The notes: generated by a model not told the origin, from the letters alone. Numbered from the stretch's first letter, positions 8,413 to 16,596 are shown. The stretch: DNA of 64,000 nt from Thermodesulfobacteriota bacterium (GCA_034189135.1 JAXHVO010000021.1:25798-89797); one strand, 5' to 3'. A program made the numbers and translations.

Positions 8413-9405
8413 TTAACGTCCTGTAATCTTGTCATATTCTTTTAGAATTTTCTGGGCGTCTTTTCCGGCCTTTTTTGCCCAGGTAGCTCTCAGTTCGCTG
8501 CCGATTTTTTCAAGCTCTGAGCGGAACTTTTTACTCACAGGGTTAATAGTCATTCCGTTTTCTATAAGCGTCGCTTTGCTCTTACGATCCATGTCACCTG
8601 CCAGGTTCCACATTTCGTCTTCCATATCAGCGGCAATTTCTAATACCTTTGCCTGAATACTTTTCGGCAGTTTATTCCATGCCTTGATGTTGACATTCAT
8701 CATATTCACCGGGCCAACTATATTGATCGGTGTAAAATACTTGAGCACTTCCCATGCCTTTGCATCCACACCTGACACGGATGATGTATACATGGAGTCT
8801 AACAGCCCGGCCTTCATGGCAGGATACACTTCACTAAAAGGCATCTTTCGTGCCGCAATGCCGGTAGCCTTACCAAAATTAAGACCAGTACCGTCATACA
8901 CCCTCATTTTAAGTCCTTTAAGATCAGCCTCAGACTTAATAGAGCGTTGGGTATAGATCCCGGAAAAAGGCCAGACAGATGTATAAAGAGTAATCTGGTT
9001 GAATTTCTTAAGTATCTTTGCGTATGTCGGTTTGGCTATTTGATACAACAGTCTTTGTTCAAAAGCATTGGTTGATAAAAATGGTTGTGCAGTCAGCGCA
9101 AGAACAGGACCATCTCCTTCCACCATTCCGGTGGGAATTTCAGCTAAGGAAAGCTGGCCTTCTGCAACTGCACGAAGCAATTCCGGACCCTTAAATCCAA
9201 GGGCGCTGCCCGGATGAAGTACAATTTCCAGTTCGCCATTGGTGGCTTCCTTTACCCTGTCAGCAAACCGTTGAGCGCCTTTTGAATGAAAATTACCTGC
9301 CGGATAATTCAAATGAACGTCCCATTTTGTTTTTGCCAATACATCAGAAGCGGCAAATACAATCACCACACCAAGACAAAGCATTACAAGTATTACTTTT
9401 TTCAT
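8413..9405 (-). CDS. dctP: TRAP transporter substrate-binding protein (DctP family)
   Basis: 330 residues with a cleavable signal peptide (KKVILVMLCLGVVIVFAA, cleavage near residue 24). The mature protein is a DctP-type two-lobe binding protein: NYPAGNFHSKGAQRFADRV, then ELEIVLHPGSALG, the conserved LKGLKMRVYDGTGLNFGK region, and PFSEVYPAMKAGLLDSMYTS around residues 190-210. The conserved Arg in KMRVYDG is the usual carboxylate-binding residue, so the ligand is probably an organic acid (family knowledge). The gene has a strong GGAGG site and follows the GntR gene by 60 bp. It feeds DctQM encoded downstream. Confidence 0.92.
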   Translation of the reverse strand: MKKVILVMLCLGVVIVFAASDVLAKTKWDVHLNYPAGNFHSKGAQRFADRVKEATNGELEIVLHPGSALGFKGPELLRAVAEGQLSLAEIPTGMVEGDGPVLALTAQPFLSTNAFEQRLLYQIAKPTYAKILKKFNQITLYTSVWPFSGIYTQRSIKSEADLKGLKMRVYDGTGLNFGKATGIAARKMPFSEVYPAMKAGLLDSMYTSSVSGVDAKAWEVLKYFTPINIVGPVNMMNVNIKAWNKLPKSIQAKVLEIAADMEDEMWNLAGDMDRKSKATLIENGMTINPVSKKFRSELEKIGSELRATWAKKAGKDAQKILKEYDKITGR

Positions 9406-9465
9406 TTTTCCCTCCTTTTACTGTTGAATAAATGGGTTGATTGAATATGGCTGACATTCAGCACG

Positions 9466-10137
9466 TCATGAAGCCATATAGCGGATAATCCGTTTTTGAA
9501 ACGTTTTAATGTGCCGGCAGATGGTTTCGTTAAGCCCGGTCTCGTCTCGTTTTTTTATATAATTAATGATATCATTATGTTCACTGATAACAGATTGATA
9601 ATGTTCGTGCAGGGAGTTACACGGATCTATTTCATTGCCATAGGATAAATAGGCCAGCCTGTTTGTTTCACATCTAACCTTATGCAAGCTCTGAATAAGA
9701 TAGTCGTTGTTTGAACAGTGTGCGAAATAGCTGTGAAAAGCGCTGTTGGCTTCAACCAGACCAAGAATGTTCATTTTTTCCATTACGTCTTTAAGCGAAC
9801 GATTGGCGATCTCCATTTGTGACAGATAGTGGGTGACATCCCGCTGAACAGCCAGACCAGCCACACCCAGTTCCAGAATCTTTAATGCGGTAAATGCCGC
9901 TTTTGTTTTTTGAATCGTAATGGGGCTGACCACAAACCCCTTATTGGGCTGTGATTCAACCATCATATCGGCTGACAGAGTCAAAAGAGCTTCTCTTATT
10001 GGAGTTCGCCCGATTCCCAGTTGCTTCACAAGCTGATTTTCTTCCAGCCTCTGGCCCGGTTCATACTCCAGACTGATAATCTTTCGGTAAATTTTTTCGT
10101 AAGCGGCGGCACCCAGCGGTTTCTTATTATTGGTAAT
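9466..10137 (-). CDS. GntR-family regulator (FadR/FCD type) with an unclear or frameshifted start
   Basis: The frame has an N-terminal winged helix (AYEKIYRKIISLEYEPGQ, then RLEENQLVKQLGIGRTPIREAL) and a C-terminal FCD ligand-binding domain (GVAGLAVQRD, NSAFHSYFAHCSNN, HEHYQSVISE). The first standard start in frame is a GTG at 10029, which would delete the first half of the DNA-binding domain. The coding frame stays open and homologous further upstream without any ATG, GTG or TTG. An ATG at 10148 reads ATG GAA AAA TAA; one extra A in that A5 run would put it in frame with the whole domain. So either a one-base indel or an ATT/ATA start (10137 or 10140) applies. It is the likely repressor acting at the palindrome 10193-10237. 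Confidence 0.75.
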   Translation of the reverse strand: MTNNKKPLGAAAYEKIYRKIISLEYEPGQRLEENQLVKQLGIGRTPIREALLTLSADMMVESQPNKGFVVSPITIQKTKAAFTALKILELGVAGLAVQRDVTHYLSQMEIANRSLKDVMEKMNILGLVEANSAFHSYFAHCSNNDYLIQSLHKVRCETNRLAYLSYGNEIDPCNSLHEHYQSVISEHNDIINYIKKRDETGLNETICRHIKTFQKRIIRYMAS

Positions 10138-10192
10138 TATTTTTCCATTCTCCTTAAAAGAGATATTTTTTTGCAGAAGATCAATAACTTCG

Positions 10193-10237
10193 AAAATATA
10201 CTTGACATATATGTTTTGTATATGTCAAGTATATTTT
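10193..10237. promoter_or_regulatory. Perfect 19-bp palindromic operator between the divergent GntR and biotin-carrier genes
   Basis: The left arm 10193-10211 and right arm 10219-10237 are exact reverse complements around a 7-base centre TGTTTTG; each arm contains TATACTTGACATATA. A TTGACA lies in each arm, so the site overlaps the likely -35 regions of both divergent transcripts. It lies about 45 bases upstream of the GntR coding region and 26 bases before the biotin-carrier ATG. Binding by the adjacent GntR protein is inferred. Confidence 0.7.
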
Positions 10238-10263
10238 TAACAAAATTGAAAGGAGGCAAATCA

Positions 10264-10518
10264 ATGAGCCCGGCAACATATAAAATAACCTCTCCTCTTA
10301 TGGGGACCTTTTATAAAGCATCTGCACCAGGAGAAAAGCCTCTGGTGGAGGTCGGTCAGAAAATTAAAGCAAATAAAGTGGTATGTGTGATTGAGTCAAT
10401 GAAAATATTCACTGAGCTCCGAGCGGATCATGAGGGAACCGTAATAAAAATTCTCGTTGATGATGAAGAGCCGGTCATGAAAAACCAGGAGTTGATTGAA
10501 ATTGAAATCGATTCATAA
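10264..10518 (+). CDS. accB: Biotin carboxyl carrier protein, short stand-alone form
   Basis: 84 residues, a minimal biotinyl/lipoyl domain with no long Pro/Ala linker. The biotinylation site is Lys47 in [11 protein letters not shown] (consensus EAMK; here ESMK), and [14 protein letters not shown] is the conserved N-terminal strand. A strong AAAGGAGG site precedes the ATG at 10264; upstream in-frame starts would run through the operator and are not credible. It overlaps the biotin carboxylase gene by 23 bases. The pair lacks AccA/AccD here and faces pxpABC across the operator, so it is more likely a dedicated donor to PxpBC than the housekeeping acetyl-CoA carboxylase (inference). Confidence 0.9.
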   Translation: MSPATYKITSPLMGTFYKASAPGEKPLVEVGQKIKANKVVCVIESMKIFTELRADHEGTVIKILVDDEEPVMKNQELIEIEIDS

Positions 10519-11854
10519 AATACTCATCGCCAACAGGGGTGAAATTGCTCTCCGGGTGATTCGTGCATGCAAAGAAATGGGAATTACTTCCGTGGCTGTT
10601 TATTCAGATGCAGATAAAGATTCCCTTCACGTAAAATATGCAGATGAAGCTGTCAATATCGGCCCTCCTTTAAGCAGGAAAAGTTACCTGAATATGGATC
10701 ACATTATTGAAGCCGCACTGGATAAACAGGTGGACGCCATCCACCCCGGATACGGTTTTCTTTCAGAAAATGAATCCTTTGCAAAAGCCTGCTCGGAAAA
10801 CGGCATCATATTTATCGGCCCCACAGCTGAGTGCATTGCCATGGCCGGCAATAAGTCTGCTGCCCGTAAAAAAATAACCGCCATAGGTGTTCCGATTATT
10901 CCCGGAAGTAATAGCGTCATCTCTTCTGCAAAACAAGCCATTCATATCGCCACAGATGTAGGCTATCCTGTTATTATAAAGGCCTCTGGTGGCGGAGGCG
11001 GCAGGGGCATGCGTATCGCCCATAATAAGCAAGAGCTGACTGAAGCAATTTCTATTGCCTCCGGCGAAGCCAGAGCGGCCTTCGGCAACTCGGATCTCTA
11101 TCTTGAAAAATACATTGAAAAACCACGGCATATAGAAATTCAGATACTGGGAGACAGTTTTGGCAACTATATTCATTTGGGTGAACGGGAATGCAGCATT
11201 CAGATGAGATATCAGAAACTGATTGAAGAGTCTCCATCACCTTTTGTCGATTACGCATTGCGAAATAAATTGGGAGAAACGGCTATTCTTATTGCGCGTT
11301 CCATCGGTTACACCAATGCCGGTACCATGGAATTTTTGCTTGATCGCAATAAGAATTTTTATTTTATGGAAGTAAATGCCCGGGTTCAGGTTGAACATCC
11401 CGTAACCGAAATGGTTTCCGGTATCGATATCGTCCAGCAGCAAATTCTGATTGCCTCCGGCAGCAAACTGGCGTTTAAGCAGGATGATATTCAATTAAAC
11501 GGATGGTCAATGGAATGCAGGATTAACGCTGCCGATCCTGCAGACAACTTTATGCCTTCGCCCGGAAAGATAGAAAATCTTGTTATCCCCGGCGGCCCCG
11601 GGGTCAGGCTGGATACCCATATTTATAACAACTATGAAATTTCTCCTTTTTATGATTCCCTTATCGGAAAACTGGTGGTGTGGGGTAATGACCGTCCCAT
11701 GGCAATCAAGAGAATGCAACGCGCCCTGGCAGAATTTAGCATACAGGGCATTAAAACGACCACCGGTTTTCATGAGAGGGTATTTCAAGACCCAGACTTT
11801 ATCAAAGGGGATATCCATACCCATTTCTTAGAAAAATTTGACGCTTTTGTATAA
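10496..11854 (+). CDS. accC: Biotin carboxylase (AccC-like)
   Basis: 452 residues, full length for a stand-alone biotin carboxylase. It has the N-terminal domain ([21 protein letters not shown]), [10 protein letters not shown], the ATP-grasp glycine loop [12 protein letters not shown] and the catalytic [16 protein letters not shown]. It carboxylates biotin on the carrier using ATP and bicarbonate. The start is a TTG (10496 or 10502) inside the end of the carrier gene, with CCAGGAG just upstream, so translation is coupled. The last codon and stop (GTA TAA) lie inside the terminal repeat of a 132-bp palindromic element, so the C-terminus may have been reset by that insertion. Confidence 0.93.
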   Translation: MKLKSIHKILIANRGEIALRVIRACKEMGITSVAVYSDADKDSLHVKYADEAVNIGPPLSRKSYLNMDHIIEAALDKQVDAIHPGYGFLSENESFAKACSENGIIFIGPTAECIAMAGNKSAARKKITAIGVPIIPGSNSVISSAKQAIHIATDVGYPVIIKASGGGGGRGMRIAHNKQELTEAISIASGEARAAFGNSDLYLEKYIEKPRHIEIQILGDSFGNYIHLGERECSIQMRYQKLIEESPSPFVDYALRNKLGETAILIARSIGYTNAGTMEFLLDRNKNFYFMEVNARVQVEHPVTEMVSGIDIVQQQILIASGSKLAFKQDDIQLNGWSMECRINAADPADNFMPSPGKIENLVIPGGPGVRLDTHIYNNYEISPFYDSLIGKLVVWGNDRPMAIKRMQRALAEFSIQGIKTTTGFHERVFQDPDFIKGDIHTHFLEKFDAFV

Positions 11855-11980
11855 AGTCCAACTTCTTCGTTGTGCTGCATTTCGCAATCATTCAACGTAC
11901 GACAAGTACGCTTCATGATTACAAAATTTGCACGCCTTTTTATCCCGTTGCTTTTTAGCGAGGGAATTTGAACTTTATAC
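11849..11980. repeat. 132-bp MITE-like palindromic element overlapping the end of the biotin carboxylase gene
   Basis: Terminal inverted repeats GTATAAAGTCCAACTTC (11849-11865) and the reverse complement of 11964-11980 (GTATAAAGTTCAAATTC) match at 15 of 17 positions. The interior is also imperfectly palindromic (AATCATTCAACGTAC against GTACGCTTCATGATT), so the whole element can fold into one hairpin. It carries no open reading frame. The remaining spacer to 12076 is A+T-rich with nothing recognised. Confidence 0.65.
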
Positions 11981-12075
11981 GAAACCGTCTAAACATAGCT
12001 TTTTACGAGTTTTTTTAAATTATTCCTCTTAAAGCAACTTAACCCTTTTTATAGAGTTAAAATTTTGCGAACATT

Positions 12076-12849
12076 TTATTCCTGTAGAAATTCAATCACC
12101 TCTACCATCCTGTCAACGAGATGTTGATGATATTTTTTTCCGCCTTCCTGCGAAGCCTTGCTTGGTTCACCGGAAGTTCCGCCTGATTTTTGTGCAAGCT
12201 CTTTCATTTCTGCAGGACTGCTGGGAACATAGCACAATGTATCTCCTTTATACTTTGGATCCACATGGTATAGACTGTTATGATTATGCGCGTTGTCTTT
12301 GGCCCGTTCCATTTTTACCAGATCAGGATAACAATACCACATATGCGATCCTTCAATCTCCTCGGCATGCCCCACTTCGCCCCATTCCAGGTCATTTTTA
12401 AACTCTTTTGACATATAGGCCGGGTCAAATATAACGATTTTAACCCCAAGTTCTCTTTTTGCCCTTTCAGCCGCAATTTGCAGCCAGGTGACATTAACGA
12501 TACGATGCCCGTTTAACAGGATGAATTTATCAAATTTGTGACGATACAATGATTGAATGATATCGTACACAACCTCAATCAGCACTTCAGCCCTTATGGT
12601 AATCGTCCCCGGAAGAACGAGGTGATGAGGGCTCCAGCCGAACCAGAGGGGTGGTGCAACCAGCACTTTGGCTTTTTCTGCTGCGGCTTCCGCTATTGAA
12701 TTGGCCACCATGGTATCTGTTCCAACCGGAAGATGATACCCGTGCTGTTCGGTACTGCCAATTGGCAGAATAATTGTTCCCCTGCTTTTCTCGGTCTTTG
12801 CCTGAACCTCTTCCCACGTCAAATTCTGTAACCAAACCTGTTTTTCCAT
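12076..12849 (-). CDS. Creatininase-family metal-dependent amidohydrolase
   Basis: 257 residues of the creatininase/FAPy-deformylase/MftE superfamily. Metal ligands expected from creatininase are present as Glu34, His36 and Asp45 in GSTEQHGYHLPVGTD, with further family blocks GWSPHH, FILLNGH and GHAEEIEGSH. The usual NGHGGN is replaced by NGHRIVN, and the Glu two residues after that His in true creatininases is Ile here, so creatinine is probably not the substrate. The family hydrolyses cyclic or linear amides. It converges on the biotin carboxylase gene and its neighbourhood suggests an amide-related role in the same island. It may instead be an unrelated enzyme upstream of rpsI. Confidence 0.82.
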   Translation of the reverse strand: MEKQVWLQNLTWEEVQAKTEKSRGTIILPIGSTEQHGYHLPVGTDTMVANSIAEAAAEKAKVLVAPPLWFGWSPHHLVLPGTITIRAEVLIEVVYDIIQSLYRHKFDKFILLNGHRIVNVTWLQIAAERAKRELGVKIVIFDPAYMSKEFKNDLEWGEVGHAEEIEGSHMWYCYPDLVKMERAKDNAHNHNSLYHVDPKYKGDTLCYVPSSPAEMKELAQKSGGTSGEPSKASQEGGKKYHQHLVDRMVEVIEFLQE

Positions 12850-12882
12850 AATAATGGCCTCTCTTTGTATGATTTATAAAAC

Positions 12883-12922
12883 AAAAAAGGGGGCACAGCT
12901 TATTACCTGCTCCCCCTTTTTT
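12883..12922 (-). terminator. Intrinsic terminator of rplM-rpsI
   Basis: AAAAAAGGGGG and CCCCCTTTTTT pair around an 18-base loop at 12883-12922. It lies 31 bp past the rpsI stop, and T runs on both strands allow bidirectional action. Confidence 0.85.
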
Positions 12923-12952
12923 AACTTCATCATCAATTTAAAAATAAATATT

Positions 12953-13348
12953 TTAACGTTTGGAAAACTGAAATCGCGCTCTTGCACCTTTCTGTCCGTA
13001 CTTTTTTCTTTCCTTGACTCTTGAATCTCGCTTGACAAACCCGGCCTTTTTCAAGGTCGCCCTGAGGTCAGGGTCGATCAGTATAAGCGCCTTGGTAATA
13101 CCGTGCCTTATTGCACCGGCCTGCCCTGCAAAGCCTCCACCAAGTACCCGTACTTTCACATCATATGATTCAAGTTTATTGGTAAGTAGCAGTGGTTTAA
13201 TGAGTTTGCTTTTTGCTGATTCAACACGAAAGTATTCATCTACCGGACGATCATTTATAATGATTTCACCTTTTCCGGGTTTCATCCAGGTTTTGGCTAT
13301 CGCATTTTTTCTTTTTCCGGTTGCGTAATAAATGTTTTCTTTCTCCAT
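12953..13348 (-). CDS. rpsI: 30S ribosomal protein S9
   Basis: 131 residues, normal length. The N-terminal [19 protein letters not shown], the central [20 protein letters not shown] and the arginine/lysine-rich tail [21 protein letters not shown], which reaches the P-site tRNA, identify S9. It follows rplM by 45 bp in the conserved rplM-rpsI operon and ends before a strong terminator. A Shine-Dalgarno GGAG precedes the ATG. Confidence 0.98.
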   Translation of the reverse strand: MEKENIYYATGKRKNAIAKTWMKPGKGEIIINDRPVDEYFRVESAKSKLIKPLLLTNKLESYDVKVRVLGGGFAGQAGAIRHGITKALILIDPDLRATLKKAGFVKRDSRVKERKKYGQKGARARFQFSKR

Positions 13349-13393
13349 TAAATTTTTCTCCAGATTTCAAATCGGTTACACCGGCTTGTATAA

Positions 13394-13828
13394 TTATTGT
13401 TGCATGATTTCCGGCATCTGTGCATCGTGGGGATGTTTATCACCTGCATATACCTTTAGCTTTTTAAATAGCTTTCTTCCCAGCCTGTTTTTTGGCAGCA
13501 TTCCTTTAACAGCAAAACGTAGAAGGTCTTCGGGGCTTTTTTCTATCAGATCTCTCGCTGTAGTTGTTTTCAGTCCGCCAATATAGCCGCTGTGCCGGTA
13601 ATAATTCTTTTTTTCCATTTTTTTTCCGGTGAGAATAATTTTATCCGCGTTTACCACCACTACCCAGTCACCGGTATCAACGTGAGGCGTAAACAGAGGG
13701 TTATGCTTACCTCTTAGACGCGCAGCTATCCTGGTTGCCAGTCTACCCAGAATTTCGCCGTTTGCATCAACAAACCACCATTTGCCCTTATTGTCAGAGT
13801 TCTTTGCGCTATAGGTATATTTTTTCAC
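13394..13828 (-). CDS. rplM: 50S ribosomal protein L13
   Basis: 144 residues, normal length. Visible family segments are [47 protein letters not shown] and the C-terminal [24 protein letters not shown]. It binds 23S rRNA early in 50S assembly and is first in the rplM-rpsI operon. A GGAGC site precedes the start, and a sigma-70 promoter lies about 35 bp upstream of the start codon. Confidence 0.98.
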   Translation of the reverse strand: MKKYTYSAKNSDNKGKWWFVDANGEILGRLATRIAARLRGKHNPLFTPHVDTGDWVVVVNADKIILTGKKMEKKNYYRHSGYIGGLKTTTARDLIEKSPEDLLRFAVKGMLPKNRLGRKLFKKLKVYAGDKHPHDAQMPEIMQQ

Positions 13829-13862
13829 GGTTTATAAAGCTCCTTTTTTAAAAGAAACGAAT

Positions 13863-13891
13863 TATCTAAATAAATAATTGTCAAGTGTCAA
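13863..13891 (-). promoter_or_regulatory. Promoter of rplM-rpsI
   Basis: On the minus strand TTGACA (13891-13886) and TAGATA (13868-13863) are 17 bases apart; TTGACA is tandemly repeated (TTGACACTTGACA). Position and strength suit a ribosomal-protein promoter. Confidence 0.6.
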
Positions 13892-14035
13892 GGAAAAAAT
13901 ATCTTAATTTCAGAACAATTTACCGTTCATTAAAAAATCTTTAGAAAATTGTGGACATACATGTCAAAATAATGTTAGATATATTTTTTTAAAATTTTTC
14001 AATATTTAAAATAACTTTAGACTGGGGGTGATACA

Positions 14036-14134
14036 TTGGGCAGCGTAGTTAAAAAACGAAGAAAAAAGATGAGAAAACATAAACACAGAAAGCTTCTTGC
14101 AAGTACGCGTCATCAGAGAAGGAAAGGTAAATAA
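14036..14134 (+). CDS. Tiny basic ribosomal protein, AURKAIP1/COX24 (mS38-like) domain
   Basis: A 32-residue protein starting at TTG, reading GSVVKKRRKKMRKHKHRK and then LLASTRHQRRKGK. The pattern (VKKRR+KM+KHK+RKL, then TRHQRR) matches the bacterial AURKAIP1/COX24 domain proteins, homologues of mitochondrial small-subunit protein mS38. More than half of the residues are Arg, Lys or His, as expected for an rRNA-binding peptide. A GGGGGTG Shine-Dalgarno lies seven bases before the TTG. It diverges from rplM and ends before a terminator, so it is a separate transcription unit. It is short enough to be missed by gene callers. Confidence 0.8.
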   Translation: MGSVVKKRRKKMRKHKHRKLLASTRHQRRKGK

Positions 14135-14161
14135 TTATGCCTGCTATCTTTTCTGCCCACC

Positions 14162-14202
14162 AAAAAAGCGCCTGATTGCATACTATGGCAACGGCGCTTT
14201 TT
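14162..14202. terminator. Bidirectional terminator between the mS38-like gene and hflC
   Basis: AAAAAAGCGCC at 14162-14172 pairs with GGCGCTTTTT ending at 14202. It serves the plus-strand small gene and the minus-strand hflKC operon, which converge here. Confidence 0.85.
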
Positions 14203-14226
14203 GATTTTTTGTCTTTGACTTAAATC

Positions 14227-15168
14227 TTACCGGGAATACCCTTTCATATATTTTAGAAATTCCGAGTCGGTTGAAAGAACGAGAGAACTTTTTTCATCCA
14301 AAGCTTCGTTGTAAATTTCAAGGGTCCGGGTGAACGAATAGAATTCCGGATCCAAACCATAGGCTTTGGCATAGATCTTGGTTGCCTCGGCGTCAGCCTT
14401 ACCCTTAATCTCTTGGGCTGTCTTATATGCTTGGGAGGTGATCTTTTTTAAATCCCTCTCTTTCTCACCGATAATTTTGCGGGCTTCGCCCCTTCCCTCG
14501 GAACGAAACTTTTCAGCAATCTGGTTTCTCTCTGCAATCATCCGGTCATAAACCGATTTTCTTACAGACTCCACATAATTAATCCGCTTTATTTTAACGT
14601 CTACCAGTTCGATGCCGAATTGAGCCAGTTTCGGCTGGGCCTGCTTCATAATCCCCTCGGTTATCTTTTCCCTGCCGAACGAAATCGCATATGACGCCTG
14701 TTGATCTGATTTAATATCTTCAAGCCCGATCTCATCTATCCCCAACTCCCGATTGGTTTTACGTACCGCCTCAATAAGGCTGTAAGAGGTAATATAATTT
14801 CGCACAGCCGGATCAATGATATCGTTGAGCTTGGTTATGGCATTAAACCGGTTGTTTACTGTCTGAAAAAACTTAACCGGATCAACTATCTTCCATCTGG
14901 CAAAGGTGTCCACCCATATGAAAGTCTTATCCAGTGTCGGTATCTGGCCGGGGTCACCATCCCATTCCAGCAGATTTTTATTAAAAACATTCGCATTCTG
15001 GATAAAGGGGATTTTAAACCTAAGACCAGGGGTCGTTTTTGATTCCCCGGTGATTCTGCCGAACTGGGTGATTACCACCTGTTCAGTCTCATCCACTACA
15101 TAGGCTGAATTATAGACTAAAATTATTGCGGCTATTAAAATTATTATTATTATACCTTTTGATTTCAT
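14227..15168 (-). CDS. hflC: HflC, SPFH-domain regulator of FtsH protease
   Basis: 313 residues with one N-terminal membrane helix (GIIIIILIAAIILVYNSAYV) followed by an SPFH/band-7 domain (VDETEQVVITQFGRITG, then GLRFKIPFIQNANVFNKNLLEWDG). A long coiled coil follows (IAEKFRSEGRGEARKIIGEKE, GKADAEATKIYAKAYG). It faces the periplasm and, with HflK, forms large cages around FtsH that limit proteolysis of membrane proteins. The start overlaps the hflK stop by four bases. It ends 24 bp before a bidirectional terminator. Confidence 0.95.
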   Translation of the reverse strand: MKSKGIIIIILIAAIILVYNSAYVVDETEQVVITQFGRITGESKTTPGLRFKIPFIQNANVFNKNLLEWDGDPGQIPTLDKTFIWVDTFARWKIVDPVKFFQTVNNRFNAITKLNDIIDPAVRNYITSYSLIEAVRKTNRELGIDEIGLEDIKSDQQASYAISFGREKITEGIMKQAQPKLAQFGIELVDVKIKRINYVESVRKSVYDRMIAERNQIAEKFRSEGRGEARKIIGEKERDLKKITSQAYKTAQEIKGKADAEATKIYAKAYGLDPEFYSFTRTLEIYNEALDEKSSLVLSTDSEFLKYMKGYSR

Positions 15169-16202
15169 TTCACTATACCTTTTTGTTCTCCAAGATTAAG
15201 CAGAGGGAGTACATTTTTTTGATCCGCATCGATGATATATTTTGCACCGAGTTTTGGAAAAAGACCTTTTAATGTCTCGAGATATAATCGCCTTTTGGTC
15301 ACATCTTTGGCCTTTATATATTCATTATACACAGAAACAAATCTTGCCACATCACCCTTGGCCCGGTTCACCCGGTCAAGGGCATACCCTTCAGCACCTT
15401 TGATGGTTCTTTCCGCCTCTCCGCGGGCGGCAGGAATCTCCTTGTTATATTCCTCTTTTGCCTGATAAATCATCTGCTCTTTTTCCTGTGTTGCCTGGTT
15501 CACTTCATTAAATGACGGCTGTACAGGACCCGGCACATTGGTTCGTTTCATTTCAATGGTAACAATATGAATGCCGGCTTCGGCGTGATCCAGCTCTTTT
15601 TGAAGGATCTCCCTGGCTTCAACCGCAATTTCATCCCGCTTGTTAATGATATCATTAATGCTCCTGTCACCCACCACCAGCCTCATTGAAGCTTCGGACA
15701 TGTCTACAAGGATTTTCCTGATGTCCCTAACTTTAAAAAGATAATTAAACGGATTTTTTACCCGGTACTGTACAATCCACGGAACAAGGCCCACATTCAA
15801 ATCTCCTGTAAGCATGAGAGCCACGTTTACATTCTCACTTCTGCCTGAAAAACGAGATCTCGTATCTCCTGGACCTGAAGTAAAACCGAACTCTTCTGTC
15901 CGCACTTGTTTGACATTGACCTTGGTAACCTTTTCTATTCCTATAGGAAGCTTGAAGTTAAGTCCCGGCTGGGTGGTGCGTACATACCGGCCGAATCGCT
16001 GGACAACTCCCACCTCATCTTGTTTAACCGTATAAAATGTTGAAGTTCCCACCAGCAAAATAATAACGATTAATGCTATAATCGGTCCGCCGGGTAGTTT
16101 GACCTTTTTGAATTTTTTTACAAATTCATCCATTTGGGGCGGAACACCGCCCCCACCCGTCTGCCTCTGTTGTTCTTTTAGTTTTTCCCAATCCCAAGCC
16201 AT
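15165..16202 (-). CDS. hflK: HflK, SPFH-domain partner of HflC
   Basis: 345 residues: a Gly/Pro-containing N-terminal cytoplasmic segment (KEQQRQTGGGGVPPQMDEF), one membrane helix (PGGPIIALIVIILLVGTSTF), an SPFH domain (VKQDEVGVVQRFGRYVRTTQ) and a C-terminal coiled coil. It assembles with HflC and FtsH in the inner membrane. It is first in the hflK-hflC operon. About 70 bp of A+T-rich DNA upstream contains possible promoter sequences, but none is convincing. Confidence 0.95.
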   Translation of the reverse strand: MAWDWEKLKEQQRQTGGGGVPPQMDEFVKKFKKVKLPGGPIIALIVIILLVGTSTFYTVKQDEVGVVQRFGRYVRTTQPGLNFKLPIGIEKVTKVNVKQVRTEEFGFTSGPGDTRSRFSGRSENVNVALMLTGDLNVGLVPWIVQYRVKNPFNYLFKVRDIRKILVDMSEASMRLVVGDRSINDIINKRDEIAVEAREILQKELDHAEAGIHIVTIEMKRTNVPGPVQPSFNEVNQATQEKEQMIYQAKEEYNKEIPAARGEAERTIKGAEGYALDRVNRAKGDVARFVSVYNEYIKAKDVTKRRLYLETLKGLFPKLGAKYIIDADQKNVLPLLNLGEQKGIVK

Positions 16203-16596
16203 AGTATTCTACCTTATGTTTTTATTTGATATACAAAAAATTGCCCCTTCTCTATCGGAGCAGGCCAATCTGTAGCCTTTTTAAACTTTACTAATAATTT
16301 ACTCAAACGTCCAAGTCAAGTAAAAAGCAATTTAATACAATTTTAAGCTTTTGGTAAAACCGGGTTATTTCACTTTGTTCCATATCTTAAACAAATGCGT
16401 CATGATGTAAACATGTTATCATCCGTTCACGTTTGATGTTTTAAATGAAAGATTGAAATTCGCCGTAATTCCAACTTTCCCCTTTCTGCTTTCCGGTTTC
16501 AACATCCCGTGAACGTTTGCTATTTTTAAGTATAATTCTTGCAATATTTATTAAAATTACGGTATGGACTTTTTATAAATTCATCATTATTAAGTC
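16203..16596. other. 394-bp divergent spacer between hflK and the DUF721 gene
   Basis: No gene is visible. It is A+T-rich and should hold promoters in both directions; TATAAT near 16533 is a possible -10 for the plus-strand gene. GTTCACGTTTGATGTT near 16425 and AACATCCCGTGAAC near 16502 form a loose inverted repeat of the kind seen in other spacers here. Confidence 0.4.

Noticed and set aside
10021..10263. 81-residue N-terminal extension of the biotin carrier
   Set aside because: It runs antisense through the GntR DNA-binding domain and across the operator; the ATG at 10264 has a strong ribosome site.
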